In this document: positions 25,461 to 33,773 of the stretch, piece after piece
How the letters are laid out: each line of letters opens with the position of its first letter
Numbering within the stretch: the first letter of the stretch is position 1
Source of the DNA: Litorilinea aerophila
Lineage (GTDB): Bacteria; Chloroflexota; Anaerolineae; Caldilineales; Caldilineaceae
Length of the DNA: 49,984 nucleotides
Direction of reading: 5' to 3'
Assembly: GCF_006569185.2 (NCBI RefSeq)
Contig: NZ_VIGC02000040.1
Location: 1-49,984, forward strand
Made by a program: the position numbers and the translations under genes
The notes under the pieces: model-generated
Seen by the model: the letters and a program-made list of their open reading frames with translations, nothing else
The model's database searches: none
What the model was told of the DNA's origin: nothing

Positions 25461-27356
25461 TCAACGCACGGATGGCCCTGGGAATAGGAAAAAAGTAGAA
25501 TCGGCAGCGGTCACCGAGACGGTGGCCGCCAGCTGGATGGTCAGGTCAGGCGTGGCCAGCGGCGCCAGGAACGGCGGAAGCTCCCCGGGCGCGGACCCGG
25601 CAACAGGTGACAGGGTGAGGCTGAGCCGGGCCGTGTTGGTCGCGTGGGCCGTGGCAGAGGCCGTACCGGCCAGGGTAAGGGTCGCCGTGGGCATGGCGCT
25701 GGGGGCAAGCCCGGCTACGAAGGACGCGGTTTGGGTGGAGCTCGCGGTGGCGGTGATGGCGCTGGTGAAGGCCAGGGGAGGCAGCGACGGGATGGCTACC
25801 GTGACCGCCAGCCCGCCGTGGATCGGGGCGGGGGCTCCAGGGGGCGGGAGAACGGCGGCCCCCAGGCTCCCGGTGCCGGTGATGGCGATGGCGGCTTCAG
25901 GCCCGGCGGACCCCAGGGGCGCCACGGTGGCGGTGAAGACACCGGCCACCGTGGGGGAGACGGTTACCGAGACGGTGGCCGTCAGGTGCCAGGTGGAGAC
26001 GGTGTCGGTGGGCAGGATGGTGGCGGTCACCGTGCCGGTCACCGTGAGGGGCGGCCAGGAAACCGGCGGCGTGGCCGTGGCGGTTGCGGTGGGTGACGGT
26101 AGCGGCGTGGCCGTCTCCGTGGGCGGCAGCGTGGCCGTGGCGGTTGCGGTGGGTGACGGTAGCGGCGTGGCCGTCTCCGTGGGGGGCGACGTAGCTGTTG
26201 CGGTTGCGGTGGGTGACGGTAGCGGCGTGGCCGTCTCCGTGGGTGGCGGCGTAGCTGTAGCGGTTGCGGTGGGTGACGGCATGGCGGTGGCCGTCTCCGT
26301 GGGCGCGGCGGTCCCCGCTCCTTCGGGTGCCCCGGTGGAAGATGCCTCCGGGGATGGGGTCGCAGTTGGGAGTACAGTGGCCGTCGCCGCCTGGGTTGGT
26401 GTCAGGGTGGGTGCCGGTGTCGCCGTCTGGGTGGCCTCGCCCGGTGCGGTCCCGGTGGCGGTGGGCGTCGGCGTATCGCCGGGCCGCGGGGTAAAGGTGG
26501 CCGTCGGAGGGATCGGTGTCACCGTGGGGGCCGGCGTATCGGTGGGGCGTGGCGTCCAGGTCGGCGTGGGGGGGACCGGGGTGGCGGTCGGCGCGGGGGT
26601 GGTCGCCTGGGGCGGGCTTACAGTGGTAGCCCCTTCGCCGCCCGTTCCGGGGAGGGGCGACGGTGTGGCGGTGGGCGGAGCCTGTTCCGGGGGCGGGGTG
26701 AAGGTGGCCGTGGGCGGAAGGGGCCCGGCGCCCCCGGTGGATGGCTGGGTGGGGAGCGCATCTGCCGTGGGGGACGGGGTGGCCGTCAGCCATGCGATCA
26801 CCTGGGCCAGCCGCGCGGCCACATCCTGATAGTCGGGATCCACCTCAAAGACGGCCCGGAGCTCTGCCAGGGCCGTGACCCAGTCACCTGCCTCGGCGGC
26901 CTCCACGCCCCGGGCGTAGCGGACAGCCAGCGCAGCCTGGGTGGCCGTGGGGGCGAAGGCAGCCGTGGCAGCCGCGGCCGCCTGGGTCGCTGTGCCCTGG
27001 GCCGAGCGGGTGGCCAGGGCCGCTGCCTCCTGTTCGGCCGCCGCCTGGCTGGTCGCCTGGGCTGCCACATGGGTGGCCGTGGCCTGGAAGGCCAGCTCCC
27101 GCTGCCGTTGCTGGCGGCTGAAGAGCAGCCAGCCGATCACCACCAGGACCAGGGCCACGGCCACCAGCGCCAGCAGGCGCACGGGCAGGGAACCCCGGCT
27201 GCCGGCAGGTTCCGGTGGCGGTCCGGCAGCCGGAGCGGACAACCCCGACTCTGGGGCAGCCGCCGGTGGCGTCGGGGAGGCGGGCAAGGGTTCGCCGCAG
27301 TGGTTGCAAAAGCGGCTCCCGGCCGGATTATCGGTGTGACAATGGGGACATTTCAC
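25461..27356 (-). CDS. Zinc-ribbon, single-helix membrane protein with long Thr/Pro-rich region
   Basis: The start is a GTG at 27356 after GAGGAAGAG, so the protein opens VKCPHCHTDNPAGSRFCNHC, a double-CxxC zinc ribbon. The protein has 631 residues. A membrane helix (LLALVAVALVLVVIGWLLF) follows near residue 60. Next come an Ala/Gln-rich coiled stretch and a TPR-like helix pair (EAGDWVTALAELRAVFEVDPDY). After these comes a long extracellular Thr/Pro/Ala stretch with four 20-residue repeats (PTETATPLPSPTATATAT), and then a Thr/Ser-rich C-terminal part. It is cytoplasm-facing at the ribbon and external beyond the helix. The function is unknown. The low-complexity DNA also leaves long open frames on the other strand. 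Confidence 0.8.
   Translation of the reverse strand: MKCPHCHTDNPAGSRFCNHCGEPLPASPTPPAAAPESGLSAPAAGPPPEPAGSRGSLPVRLLALVAVALVLVVIGWLLFSRQQRQRELAFQATATHVAAQATSQAAAEQEAAALATRSAQGTATQAAAAATAAFAPTATQAALAVRYARGVEAAEAGDWVTALAELRAVFEVDPDYQDVAARLAQVIAWLTATPSPTADALPTQPSTGGAGPLPPTATFTPPPEQAPPTATPSPLPGTGGEGATTVSPPQATTPAPTATPVPPTPTWTPRPTDTPAPTVTPIPPTATFTPRPGDTPTPTATGTAPGEATQTATPAPTLTPTQAATATVLPTATPSPEASSTGAPEGAGTAAPTETATAMPSPTATATATPPPTETATPLPSPTATATATSPPTETATPLPSPTATATATLPPTETATPLPSPTATATATPPVSWPPLTVTGTVTATILPTDTVSTWHLTATVSVTVSPTVAGVFTATVAPLGSAGPEAAIAITGTGSLGAAVLPPPGAPAPIHGGLAVTVAIPSLPPLAFTSAITATASSTQTASFVAGLAPSAMPTATLTLAGTASATAHATNTARLSLTLSPVAGSAPGELPPFLAPLATPDLTIQLAATVSVTAADSTFFLFPGPSVR
26071..26300 (-). 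repeat. 60-bp minisatellite (about four units) inside the Thr/Pro-rich gene
   Basis: Units with an exact 60-bp period run from about 26071 to 26300. Each carries GCGGTTGCGGTGGGTGACGG and GTGGCCGTCTCCGTGGG on the plus strand. Since 60 is a multiple of three, slippage would add or remove 20-residue blocks without a frameshift. Confidence 0.9.
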
Positions 27357-27397
27357 GGTAAACTCTTCCTCGTTGGACCGATCCAGGACGTGACAGG

Positions 27398-28402
27398 ATG
27401 ACCCCAACCACGCATCACCCAGTTGACCAGTCAACAGACCGGCCAGCGGACAGCCCGAAAACCGGATTTCCTCCCAGGCTGTTGGCCAGCTCCTGGGGCC
27501 AGGCCTCGCCCAGAGGGCGCCCGCGGAAACAGCGCCCTGACCCGCGCCTGGAGCCGGGCCACAGTTCCCCGGAAGCGCCCTGTGCGCTGGCGTGGCGCCA
27601 GCCGGGGGCTGACCGGGCGTGGCGGGGTGTGGTCCTGGTCATCCACGGGCTCAACCTGAAACCGGAGCGCATGGATGGGCTGGTGGCCGAACTCCTGGCC
27701 ATGGACATGGCCGTGTTGCGCCTCTCCCTGCGGGGGCATGGCCGAAATTACGTGCCTCGTCCTGGGTGGAGTCCGGCCCGGGCACGGCTGGCATCCTTTC
27801 AGGCTGTGAACTATGGGCTATGGCGTGCAGAGACCTATGCGGCGTTCTGTATCTGTCGTAACGTCTCTCAGATGGCCCATGTTCCCCTGTATTTGGTGGC
27901 TTTTTCCCTGGGGGGATTGCTGGCCTGTGAATTGGCGGCCTCGGGGCTGGTCCGCTTTGATGGCATGGTGTTGCTGGCGCCGGCGCTGCGTATCCGTTCC
28001 TGGTGTCGCATTTTACAACCCGTGACCCCCTTTCCCAAACTGGTGATCCCCAGCCTGTCTCCGCCCTACTACCGGGCGAACCCGGGGACACCCATGGCGG
28101 CCTATGGCGCGCTCTACCAGGGGCTGGCCCGGCTGGATCGGCTGCTGCCGGGAAATCCGCCCGGCCTGCAGGTGCCCACCCTGCTGTGGGTGGATCCGGA
28201 TGATGAATTTGTCTCCTATCGCGGGCTGCGGGCCCTCCAGGCTACGTCGGCCTGCCGCCGGTGGAAGCTGGTACCCGTGCAGAAATCCGCGAGGGCCTTT
28301 CCGGCCTATCACCACCTGATCGTCGATCCCGCCGCCGTGGGTGGGGCCACCTGGACGGCCATGGTCGCCCAGATGCGCGCCCATCTGCTGGGGCGGGCTT
28401 GA
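27398..28402 (+). CDS. Alpha/beta hydrolase
   Basis: The protein has 334 residues. The first 70 are Pro/Arg-rich and unlike the family, so the true start may be further in. From about residue 75 the fold is clear: VVLVIHGLN (oxyanion loop), LRLSLRGHG, the nucleophile elbow VAFSLGGLLA (serine in FSLGG), an acid in WVDPDDEFV and histidines in PAYHHLIVD. The order matches serine hydrolases of the lipase/esterase group, such as monoacylglycerol-lipase-like enzymes. No signal peptide is seen. It is transcribed divergently from the zinc-ribbon gene, and the two starts are only about 40 bases apart. The substrate is unknown. Confidence 0.8.
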   Translation: MTPTTHHPVDQSTDRPADSPKTGFPPRLLASSWGQASPRGRPRKQRPDPRLEPGHSSPEAPCALAWRQPGADRAWRGVVLVIHGLNLKPERMDGLVAELLAMDMAVLRLSLRGHGRNYVPRPGWSPARARLASFQAVNYGLWRAETYAAFCICRNVSQMAHVPLYLVAFSLGGLLACELAASGLVRFDGMVLLAPALRIRSWCRILQPVTPFPKLVIPSLSPPYYRANPGTPMAAYGALYQGLARLDRLLPGNPPGLQVPTLLWVDPDDEFVSYRGLRALQATSACRRWKLVPVQKSARAFPAYHHLIVDPAAVGGATWTAMVAQMRAHLLGRA

Positions 28403-28413
28403 ACCTTTCTCCA

Positions 28414-28458
28414 ATTCTCGATCAGGCGGTTTCCATGCGACACCTCCTGATCGAGAAT
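28414..28458. terminator. 13-bp perfect inverted repeat after the hydrolase gene
   Basis: ATTCTCGATCAGG (28414-28426) and CCTGATCGAGAAT (28446-28458) pair perfectly across a 19-base loop. The position, 12 bases after the hydrolase stop, suits a transcription stop, but no T-run follows. It could be an operator instead. Confidence 0.5.
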
Positions 28459-28724
28459 GCCTTCCGGACGCAGGAGCCTACACTCTGATGACCGGACGTC
28501 GTCTCTGGTTGTGGATCCTGTCGGCCCTGTGTTATCATGCAGGCATGAGGGGCGGCCATTCACGGCTGGCTGCCCCCGACCGAAGGGATGGCCTTTCACG
28601 TTCTGTACCTGCGACCTTTCCATCCTGGCGCCGGCGGTTTCCTCTGTCCGTCCGGCGCTGCGCCGATCCATGGCCCATCCCGATCCCCGACACCCCCAGG
28701 GGACTGACAGATTCACACAGATGG

Positions 28725-28740
28725 CTCTTCTGCAGAAGAG
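28725..28740. promoter_or_regulatory. 16-bp perfect palindrome, possible operator
   Basis: CTCTTCTGCAGAAGAG reads the same on both strands. It lies about 200 bp upstream of the substrate-binding protein gene in a non-coding stretch. Such a site could bind a dimeric regulator; no regulator gene is adjacent. Confidence 0.35.
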
Positions 28741-28941
28741 GTAGGGACGCTTTCATGCGCCATCATGGCGCCGCGGAGGATGAAAAATCCGCACCATCCA
28801 TATCCTCAGGGGCCGACGCGGCGCCGATATCGTAAACTACTGATACTCCACCGCTCCTGCAGTGGGGTCGAAGAGGACCATCGGTGGGTTTTGTCGTCGA
28901 GTCTATCGTTATCTTTGATGCATCCAGGAGTAAAATCATCT

Positions 28942-30603
28942 ATGAAATCACAGCAATCGAATCGCCTGCGATCCCTGTCTATTGCGCTCTTGTTGTTGGC
29001 GGCCCTGGTGATGAGCGCCTGCGCCGCGCCAGCCCAGGCACCTGCCGGGGAGACCGGCGCCCCCGCCGAAGCGGCCCAGCCCGCCGCCCCGGCGGAAGCG
29101 GCCACGGGCGGCACCCTGATCATCGCCCGCCCCACGGACGCCGTCGGCCTGGACCCCAAGGTGGAGACCACCTCCCCGGGCAACTGGGTCATGTCTAACA
29201 TCTACGAGAATCTGGTCAAGCTGGATACCGACATGACCTTCAAGCCGGCCCTGGCGGAGCGGTGGGAACAACTGGAGCCCACCCGCTGGCGCTTCTATCT
29301 GCGTCAGGGTGTGAAGTTCCACGACGGCACCGACTTCACCGCGGATGCGGTCAAGTTCAGCATCGAGCGCATCAAGAACCCGGACGACCCGGGCCGTTCC
29401 GCCAGTAACCTGCGGCCCATCGTCGCGGTGGAGGTGGTGGATGACTACACCGTGGACATCGTCACCGACGGGCCGTACGGTCCCCTGCTGAACATCATGT
29501 CCCTGGTCTACGCCACCGGCATCGTCAGCCCCGCCGCGGTGGAGCAGTACGGCGAGGACTTCACCCGTAACCCGGTGGGTACCGGCCCCTTCAAGTTCGT
29601 GGAATGGAAGACCAACGACCAGATCGTCATTGAGCGCTTCGACGACTACTGGGGCGAGAAGGCCAAGCTGGATCGGGTCATCTACCGGGTGGTGCCCGAG
29701 GAGAGCGCCCGCATGCTGGCCCTGGACACCGGCGAAGTCCAGATGGTCATGGCCCCCGCGCCTTCCCAGCTGGACATCTACCGGGACGACCCCAACTTCA
29801 CCGTCCACGAAACCCCGGGTGTGCGGGTCATCTTCTTCGGCATGATGACGGCCCGGGCGCCCCTGGACGACGTGCGGGTGCGCCAGGCGCTGAACTACGG
29901 TTTTGACCGCCAGGCCGTGCTGGACAACATCGTGGAAGGTGCCGGCTACCTGCCCACCGCCTACATCTCGCCGCCCGTCTTCGGCTGGACCGACACCAGC
30001 GAGTATTTCGCCTACGATCCGGAGAAGGCGGCCAGCCTGCTGGAGGAAGCCGGCTGGGTGGACACCGACGGCGACGGCATCCGGGACAAGGATGGCCAGC
30101 CCCTCTCCCTGCTCCACTACAGCCCCCGGGGCCGCTACCTCAAGGACGCTGAGGTGGGCGAGGCCTTCCAGGCCGCCATGCGGGAGCTGGGCGTGGACGT
30201 GAAGCTGGAGATCCTGGAGTGGGGTACCCTCTTCGAGCAGCTGCGCCAGCCCAACTTCCCGGCGGATCTCTTCACCCTGGGCTGGTCCACCGCCACCGGC
30301 GACGCGGACTACACCCTGGGGCCGCTCTTCGGCTCCAACAGCATTCCGCCGGCCGGCTGGAACTCCTTTGAGTACAAAAACCCCACCTTCGATGAGCTGG
30401 TGGCCAAAGCCGGCACCTCCACCGACCAGGAGGAGCGGGCCCAGCTCTATGCCGAGGCGCTGAAGATCCTGGCCGCGGACGCAGTGGTGGTGCCCGTCTT
30501 CAACACCAAGGAGACCATCGTCACCAGCGCCAACGTCCAGGGCTTTGCCATCCACCCCATCGACTACTACCTGTGGCTGGGCGAGGTGTCGTTGGCCCAG
30601 TAG
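28942..30603 (+). CDS. ABC transporter substrate-binding lipoprotein (family 5, peptide/nickel type)
   Basis: The ATG at 28942 lies 11 bases after AGGAG and gives 553 residues. A lipoprotein signal is clear (LSIALLLLAALVMSACAAP). An Ala/Pro-rich linker follows, and then the SBP_bac_5 domain: LIIARPTDAVGLDPKVE, the family signature region ALAERWEQLEPTRWRFYLRQGVKFHDG, and VRVRQALNYGFDRQAVLDNI. It would bind oligopeptides, dipeptides or related small molecules outside the membrane. The downstream permeases are separated by about 190 bp that hold a strong hairpin, which fits higher expression of the binding protein. Confidence 0.93.
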   Translation: MKSQQSNRLRSLSIALLLLAALVMSACAAPAQAPAGETGAPAEAAQPAAPAEAATGGTLIIARPTDAVGLDPKVETTSPGNWVMSNIYENLVKLDTDMTFKPALAERWEQLEPTRWRFYLRQGVKFHDGTDFTADAVKFSIERIKNPDDPGRSASNLRPIVAVEVVDDYTVDIVTDGPYGPLLNIMSLVYATGIVSPAAVEQYGEDFTRNPVGTGPFKFVEWKTNDQIVIERFDDYWGEKAKLDRVIYRVVPEESARMLALDTGEVQMVMAPAPSQLDIYRDDPNFTVHETPGVRVIFFGMMTARAPLDDVRVRQALNYGFDRQAVLDNIVEGAGYLPTAYISPPVFGWTDTSEYFAYDPEKAASLLEEAGWVDTDGDGIRDKDGQPLSLLHYSPRGRYLKDAEVGEAFQAAMRELGVDVKLEILEWGTLFEQLRQPNFPADLFTLGWSTATGDADYTLGPLFGSNSIPPAGWNSFEYKNPTFDELVAKAGTSTDQEERAQLYAEALKILAADAVVVPVFNTKETIVTSANVQGFAIHPIDYYLWLGEVSLAQ

Positions 30604-30682
30604 CAGCGGATAAATCGGTGAACCTGGCTGCGTGAACCGCCCGACCATGGGCAGAATCGTGGTGCGTAGGATGTAGTGCATG

Positions 30683-30726
30683 ATGCGTGGCACATCCAGC
30701 AAGGTACCAGCGGATGTGCCACGCAT
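30683..30726 (+). terminator. Intercistronic 15-bp hairpin between binding protein and permease genes
   Basis: ATGCGTGGCACATCC (30683-30697) and GGATGTGCCACGCAT (30712-30726) pair perfectly around a 14-base loop. There is no T-run, so it may act as a partial stop or an mRNA-stabilising end, as is known between binding-protein and permease genes of other transporters. Confidence 0.6.
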
Positions 30727-30791
30727 TCAACCGGTTTACGCACCGCGCACCACCTTTCATTCGCGCTCCATCGCCTTGTCCCGTATACCCT

Positions 30792-31712
30792 ATGACCCGT
30801 TACGTCGTCGCTCGCCTTTTGGGCATGATCCCCGTCCTGTTGGGGATCGTCTTCGTGACCATGCTCACCCTGGACCTGATTCCGGGCGACCCGGTGGCCC
30901 TCATGCTGGGGGACAACGCACGGCCAGAGGAGGTGGCCGCCCTGCGCGCCAAGTTGGGGCTGGATCAGCCCCTGGCCGTGCGCTACGTCCGCTACCTGGG
31001 CAATGTCCTCCAGGGGGACCTGGGGCGCTCCATCCTTTCGAATCGGCCTGTCCTGGACGAAATCGCCGATGTCTGGCCCAAGACCCTGCAGTTGACCGTG
31101 GCAGCCATGGTGCTGGCCGTCCTTCTGGGGTTGACCACCGGGGTGATCTCCGCGGTGCGCCCGGGCGGACTGCTGGATGCGCTGGTCCGGCTGCTGGCCC
31201 TGATCGGCCTCTCCATGCCGGTCTTCTGGCTGGGGCTGGTCCTGCTCTACGTCTTCGCCTACTACTTCCGCCTCTTTCCGGTGGGGGGCTCGGGGACCTG
31301 GCGCCATCTGGTCCTACCCTCCATCGCCCTGGCCGCACCCAGCATCGCCATCGTCTCCCGCATGACCCGCTCGTCCATGTTGGAGATCCTGCGGGAGGAC
31401 TACGTACGCACCGCCTGGGCCAAAGGCCTGGGGGAGCGGCTGGTGCTGGTCCGGCATGTACTGCGCAACGCGCTCATTCCCATCATCACCGTCATCGGCC
31501 TCCAGTTTGGCCAGCTCATGGGCGGCGCCGTGCTCACCGAGACGGTCTTCGCCTGGCCCGGCCTGGGACGGCTCATCGTCCTGGCCATCTTCGCCCGGGA
31601 CTACATCCTCCTCCAGGGGAGTGTCCTGGTCTTCGCCCTGAGCTTTGTGGTGATCAACGCCGCTGTCGATATCTCCTACGCCTACCTGGACCCGCGTACC
31701 CGGTCCCTGTAG
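30792..31712 (+). CDS. ABC transporter permease (DppB/OppB type)
   Basis: The ATG at 30792 (MTRYVVARLLGMIPVLLGIVFV) matches the typical start of this family, though no clear ribosome binding site precedes it. The protein has 306 residues and about six membrane helices. The loop IPGDPVALMLG and the cytoplasmic EAA-type motif EDYVRTAWAKGLGERLVLVRHVLRNALIP are diagnostic. It would form the translocation channel with the next gene product. Confidence 0.93.
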   Translation: MTRYVVARLLGMIPVLLGIVFVTMLTLDLIPGDPVALMLGDNARPEEVAALRAKLGLDQPLAVRYVRYLGNVLQGDLGRSILSNRPVLDEIADVWPKTLQLTVAAMVLAVLLGLTTGVISAVRPGGLLDALVRLLALIGLSMPVFWLGLVLLYVFAYYFRLFPVGGSGTWRHLVLPSIALAAPSIAIVSRMTRSSMLEILREDYVRTAWAKGLGERLVLVRHVLRNALIPIITVIGLQFGQLMGGAVLTETVFAWPGLGRLIVLAIFARDYILLQGSVLVFALSFVVINAAVDISYAYLDPRTRSL

Positions 31713-31747
31713 GCGTTCGTTTTACCGGATAGGCTGAGGCTTTCTCG

Positions 31748-32617
31748 ATGGAACTGGCAGTCCGAAAACGACGTTCGCCGGCTGCGGATGTGGTGCGCCG
31801 CTTTGCGCGCAACCGCCTGGCCGTGGCCGGCCTGATCATTGTGGTCTTTCTCTTGTTTACGGCCATCTGCGCGCCGTTGCTGGCGCCCATGGATCCGGCC
31901 CAGCAGCACCTGGCCGACAAGCGCATGCCCCCCGGCCCCAAGTACTGGCTGGGCGCGGACGAATTCGGCCGGGACATCCTGAGCCGTCTGATTTACGGCA
32001 GCCGGGTAGCCCTCTACGTGGCCTGCGTGGCCGTGGCCATCGCGCTGGTCTTCGGCGTGTTCATCGGCCTGGTGGCCGGCTTCGCCGGCGGCCTGGTGGA
32101 TGGGGTGCTCATGCGCTGCATCGACGTGCTGCTCTCCTTCCCCTACCTCCTGCTGGCCATTGCGGTGGTCTCCACCCTGGGCACAGGGGTTCAGAACACC
32201 ACCCTGGCCGTGGGCATCTGGGCCATGCCGGCCTTTGCCCGCATCACCCGCAGCCAGGTGCTGAGCGTGAAAAATCGGGAGTACATCACCGCCGCCCGCT
32301 CGGTGGGCGTCCCCATGGTACGGCTGGTGTGGAGCCACGTCCTGCCCAACGCCATTCCGCCAGTGGTGGTCTTCGCCACCCTCTACATGGCCAGCGCCAT
32401 CCTCCTGGAGGCGGCCCTGAGCTTCCTGGGCCTGGGCGTCCAGCCGCCGGACCCCTCCTGGGGGCTCATGGTGGCCAGCGGGCGGGACTTCCTGCGGGTG
32501 GCCCCCCACATCGCCACCATCCCCGGCGTGGCCATCATGCTGGCCGTCCTGGGCTTCAACCTGATGGGCGACGGCCTGCGAGATGCCCTGGACCCCACTC
32601 TCCGGGGGCAGGTGTAG
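31748..32617 (+). CDS. ABC transporter permease (DppC/OppC type)
   Basis: The protein has 289 residues and about six helices. Family signs are the N-terminal FARNRLAVAGLIIVVFLL, HLADKRMPPGPKYWLGADEFGRDILSRLIYGSR and the EAA motif EYITAARSVGVPMVRLVWSHVLPNAIPP. It pairs with the preceding permease. No gene for the ATP-binding subunits follows, which is unusual because they commonly complete such operons. Confidence 0.94.
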   Translation: MELAVRKRRSPAADVVRRFARNRLAVAGLIIVVFLLFTAICAPLLAPMDPAQQHLADKRMPPGPKYWLGADEFGRDILSRLIYGSRVALYVACVAVAIALVFGVFIGLVAGFAGGLVDGVLMRCIDVLLSFPYLLLAIAVVSTLGTGVQNTTLAVGIWAMPAFARITRSQVLSVKNREYITAARSVGVPMVRLVWSHVLPNAIPPVVVFATLYMASAILLEAALSFLGLGVQPPDPSWGLMVASGRDFLRVAPHIATIPGVAIMLAVLGFNLMGDGLRDALDPTLRGQV

Positions 32618-32620
32618 GGG

Positions 32621-32683
32621 GAAGATTGAAGATTAAAGATTGAAGATTGAAGATTGAGGACTCCGGACTAAGGAGTGAGGACT
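32621..32683 (+). repeat. Heptamer microsatellite
   Basis: Nine consecutive 7-base units occur: GAAGATT, GAAGATT, AAAGATT, GAAGATT, GAAGATT, GAGGACT, CCGGACT, AAGGAGT and GAGGACT. The block fills the gap between the permease gene and the reductase gene. Heptamer arrays of this sort are known in cyanobacteria and other repeat-rich genomes. Confidence 0.85.
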
Positions 32684-32691
32684 GAAAAACC

Positions 32692-33702
32692 ATGACTCGA
32701 TATACTGTGGTGGGTGCGGGGGCCATCGGCGGCACCATCGGCGCGTACATGGTCCGGGGCGGCCTGGACGTGCTCTTTGTGGACGCGGCCGCGGAGCATG
32801 TGGCCGCCATCAACCGCCAGGGATTGACCATCCGCGGCTACCAGGAGACCTTCACGGTGCCGGCCCAGGCTGTGACCCCGGACCAGATGCCGGACCAACT
32901 GGGTGCCGTGATCCTGGCGGTGAAGGCGCCGGCCACCCGGGCCGCCATGGCCGCCATCGCGCCCCGCCTGGCCCCGGACGGCTTCGTGGTCTCGGCGCAA
33001 AATGGCCTCAACGAGCTGATCATCGCCGAGATGGTGGGCCAGGAGCGCACCATCGGCTGCTTCATCAACTTCTCGGCGGACTACCTGGAGCCCGGCCTGA
33101 TCCACTTCGGCGGGCCCGGCGCCTTCTACATCGGCGAGCTGAACGGCGCCATCACGCCCCGGCTGGAGCGCCTGCAGGCAGACCTGGGCCACTGGGGCGG
33201 CGGCCCGGTCCGCATGACCGACAACATCTGGGGCTACCTCTGGGGCAAGCAGGCTTATGGCGCCATGCTCTTCGCCACCGCGCTCACCAACGAGACCATG
33301 GCCGACGCCATCGACCAGTATCGGCCGCTGATGGTCGCCCTGGCCCGGGAGATACTGGCCGTGGCCCAGGCCGAAGGGGTGACGCCCCTGGGCTTCGACG
33401 GCTTCGAGCCCCAGGTGTTGCAGACAGGGGACGCCGACGCGGTGGCCGCGTCCCTGGACCGCCTGGTGGCCGTGCGCCGCCGGGATCAGAAGACCCACAG
33501 CGGCGTCTGGCGGGATCTGGCCGTGCGCAAGCGTCGCACCGAGGTGGACGAACACTTCCCGCCCATCCTGGAACGGGCACGTCGCCACGGCCTGGACGCG
33601 CCCATCCTGGCCCGCATGGTAGAGATGATCCACGAAGTGGAGGAGGGCCAACGCCCCCTGGCCCGGGAAAACCTGGACGAGCTGACCACCCTCGTCTCCT
33701 GA
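32692..33702 (+). CDS. Ketopantoate reductase family protein (ApbA/PanE-like)
   Basis: The protein has 336 residues. The N-terminal NAD(P) site is YTVVGAGAIGGTIGAYMVRGG, and AVILAVKAPAT follows at the usual place. SAQNGLNELIIAEMVG and the helix WGKQAYGAMLFATALTNETMAD carry the catalytic lysine and asparagine positions. The protein is longer than PanE of E. coli (about 300), and the neighbours are a transporter and peptidases, so a role other than pantothenate synthesis is likely. It would reduce a 2-keto acid or oxidise a 2-hydroxy acid. Confidence 0.85.
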   Translation: MTRYTVVGAGAIGGTIGAYMVRGGLDVLFVDAAAEHVAAINRQGLTIRGYQETFTVPAQAVTPDQMPDQLGAVILAVKAPATRAAMAAIAPRLAPDGFVVSAQNGLNELIIAEMVGQERTIGCFINFSADYLEPGLIHFGGPGAFYIGELNGAITPRLERLQADLGHWGGGPVRMTDNIWGYLWGKQAYGAMLFATALTNETMADAIDQYRPLMVALAREILAVAQAEGVTPLGFDGFEPQVLQTGDADAVAASLDRLVAVRRRDQKTHSGVWRDLAVRKRRTEVDEHFPPILERARRHGLDAPILARMVEMIHEVEEGQRPLARENLDELTTLVS

Positions 33703-33722
33703 GGCGTAGCCATCCTCCACCG

Positions 33723-33754
33723 CACCCAATCACCCAATCACCCAATCACCCAAG
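33723..33754 (+). repeat. Octamer microsatellite
   Basis: CACCCAAT is repeated in tandem at 33723, 33731 and 33739, and a fourth unit CACCCAAG follows at 33747. It lies in the 71-bp gap before the M28 peptidase gene, where no ribosome binding site is seen. Confidence 0.85.
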
Positions 33755-33773
33755 TTACCTGACCACCCAACCT

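Larger units (their letters stand above)
28403..28941. other. Non-coding 539-bp stretch upstream of the ABC transporter genes
   Basis: No frame here has convincing protein character. It contains a perfect 13-bp inverted repeat just after the hydrolase gene and a perfect 16-bp palindrome about 200 bp before the binding-protein gene (both listed separately). AGGAG at 28926-28930 is the likely ribosome binding site of the next gene. Long leaders are common before such transporter genes, so regulation here is plausible. Confidence 0.6.

Noticed and set aside
26071-26300. Possible CRISPR-like repeat array
   Set aside because: The repeats are contiguous 60-bp coding units without spacers, inside a gene.
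25408-26829. 473-codon plus-strand frame across the Thr/Pro-rich gene
   Set aside because: Val/Gly/Ala low complexity produced by the minisatellite on the opposite strand; no domain, signal or ribosome binding site of its own.
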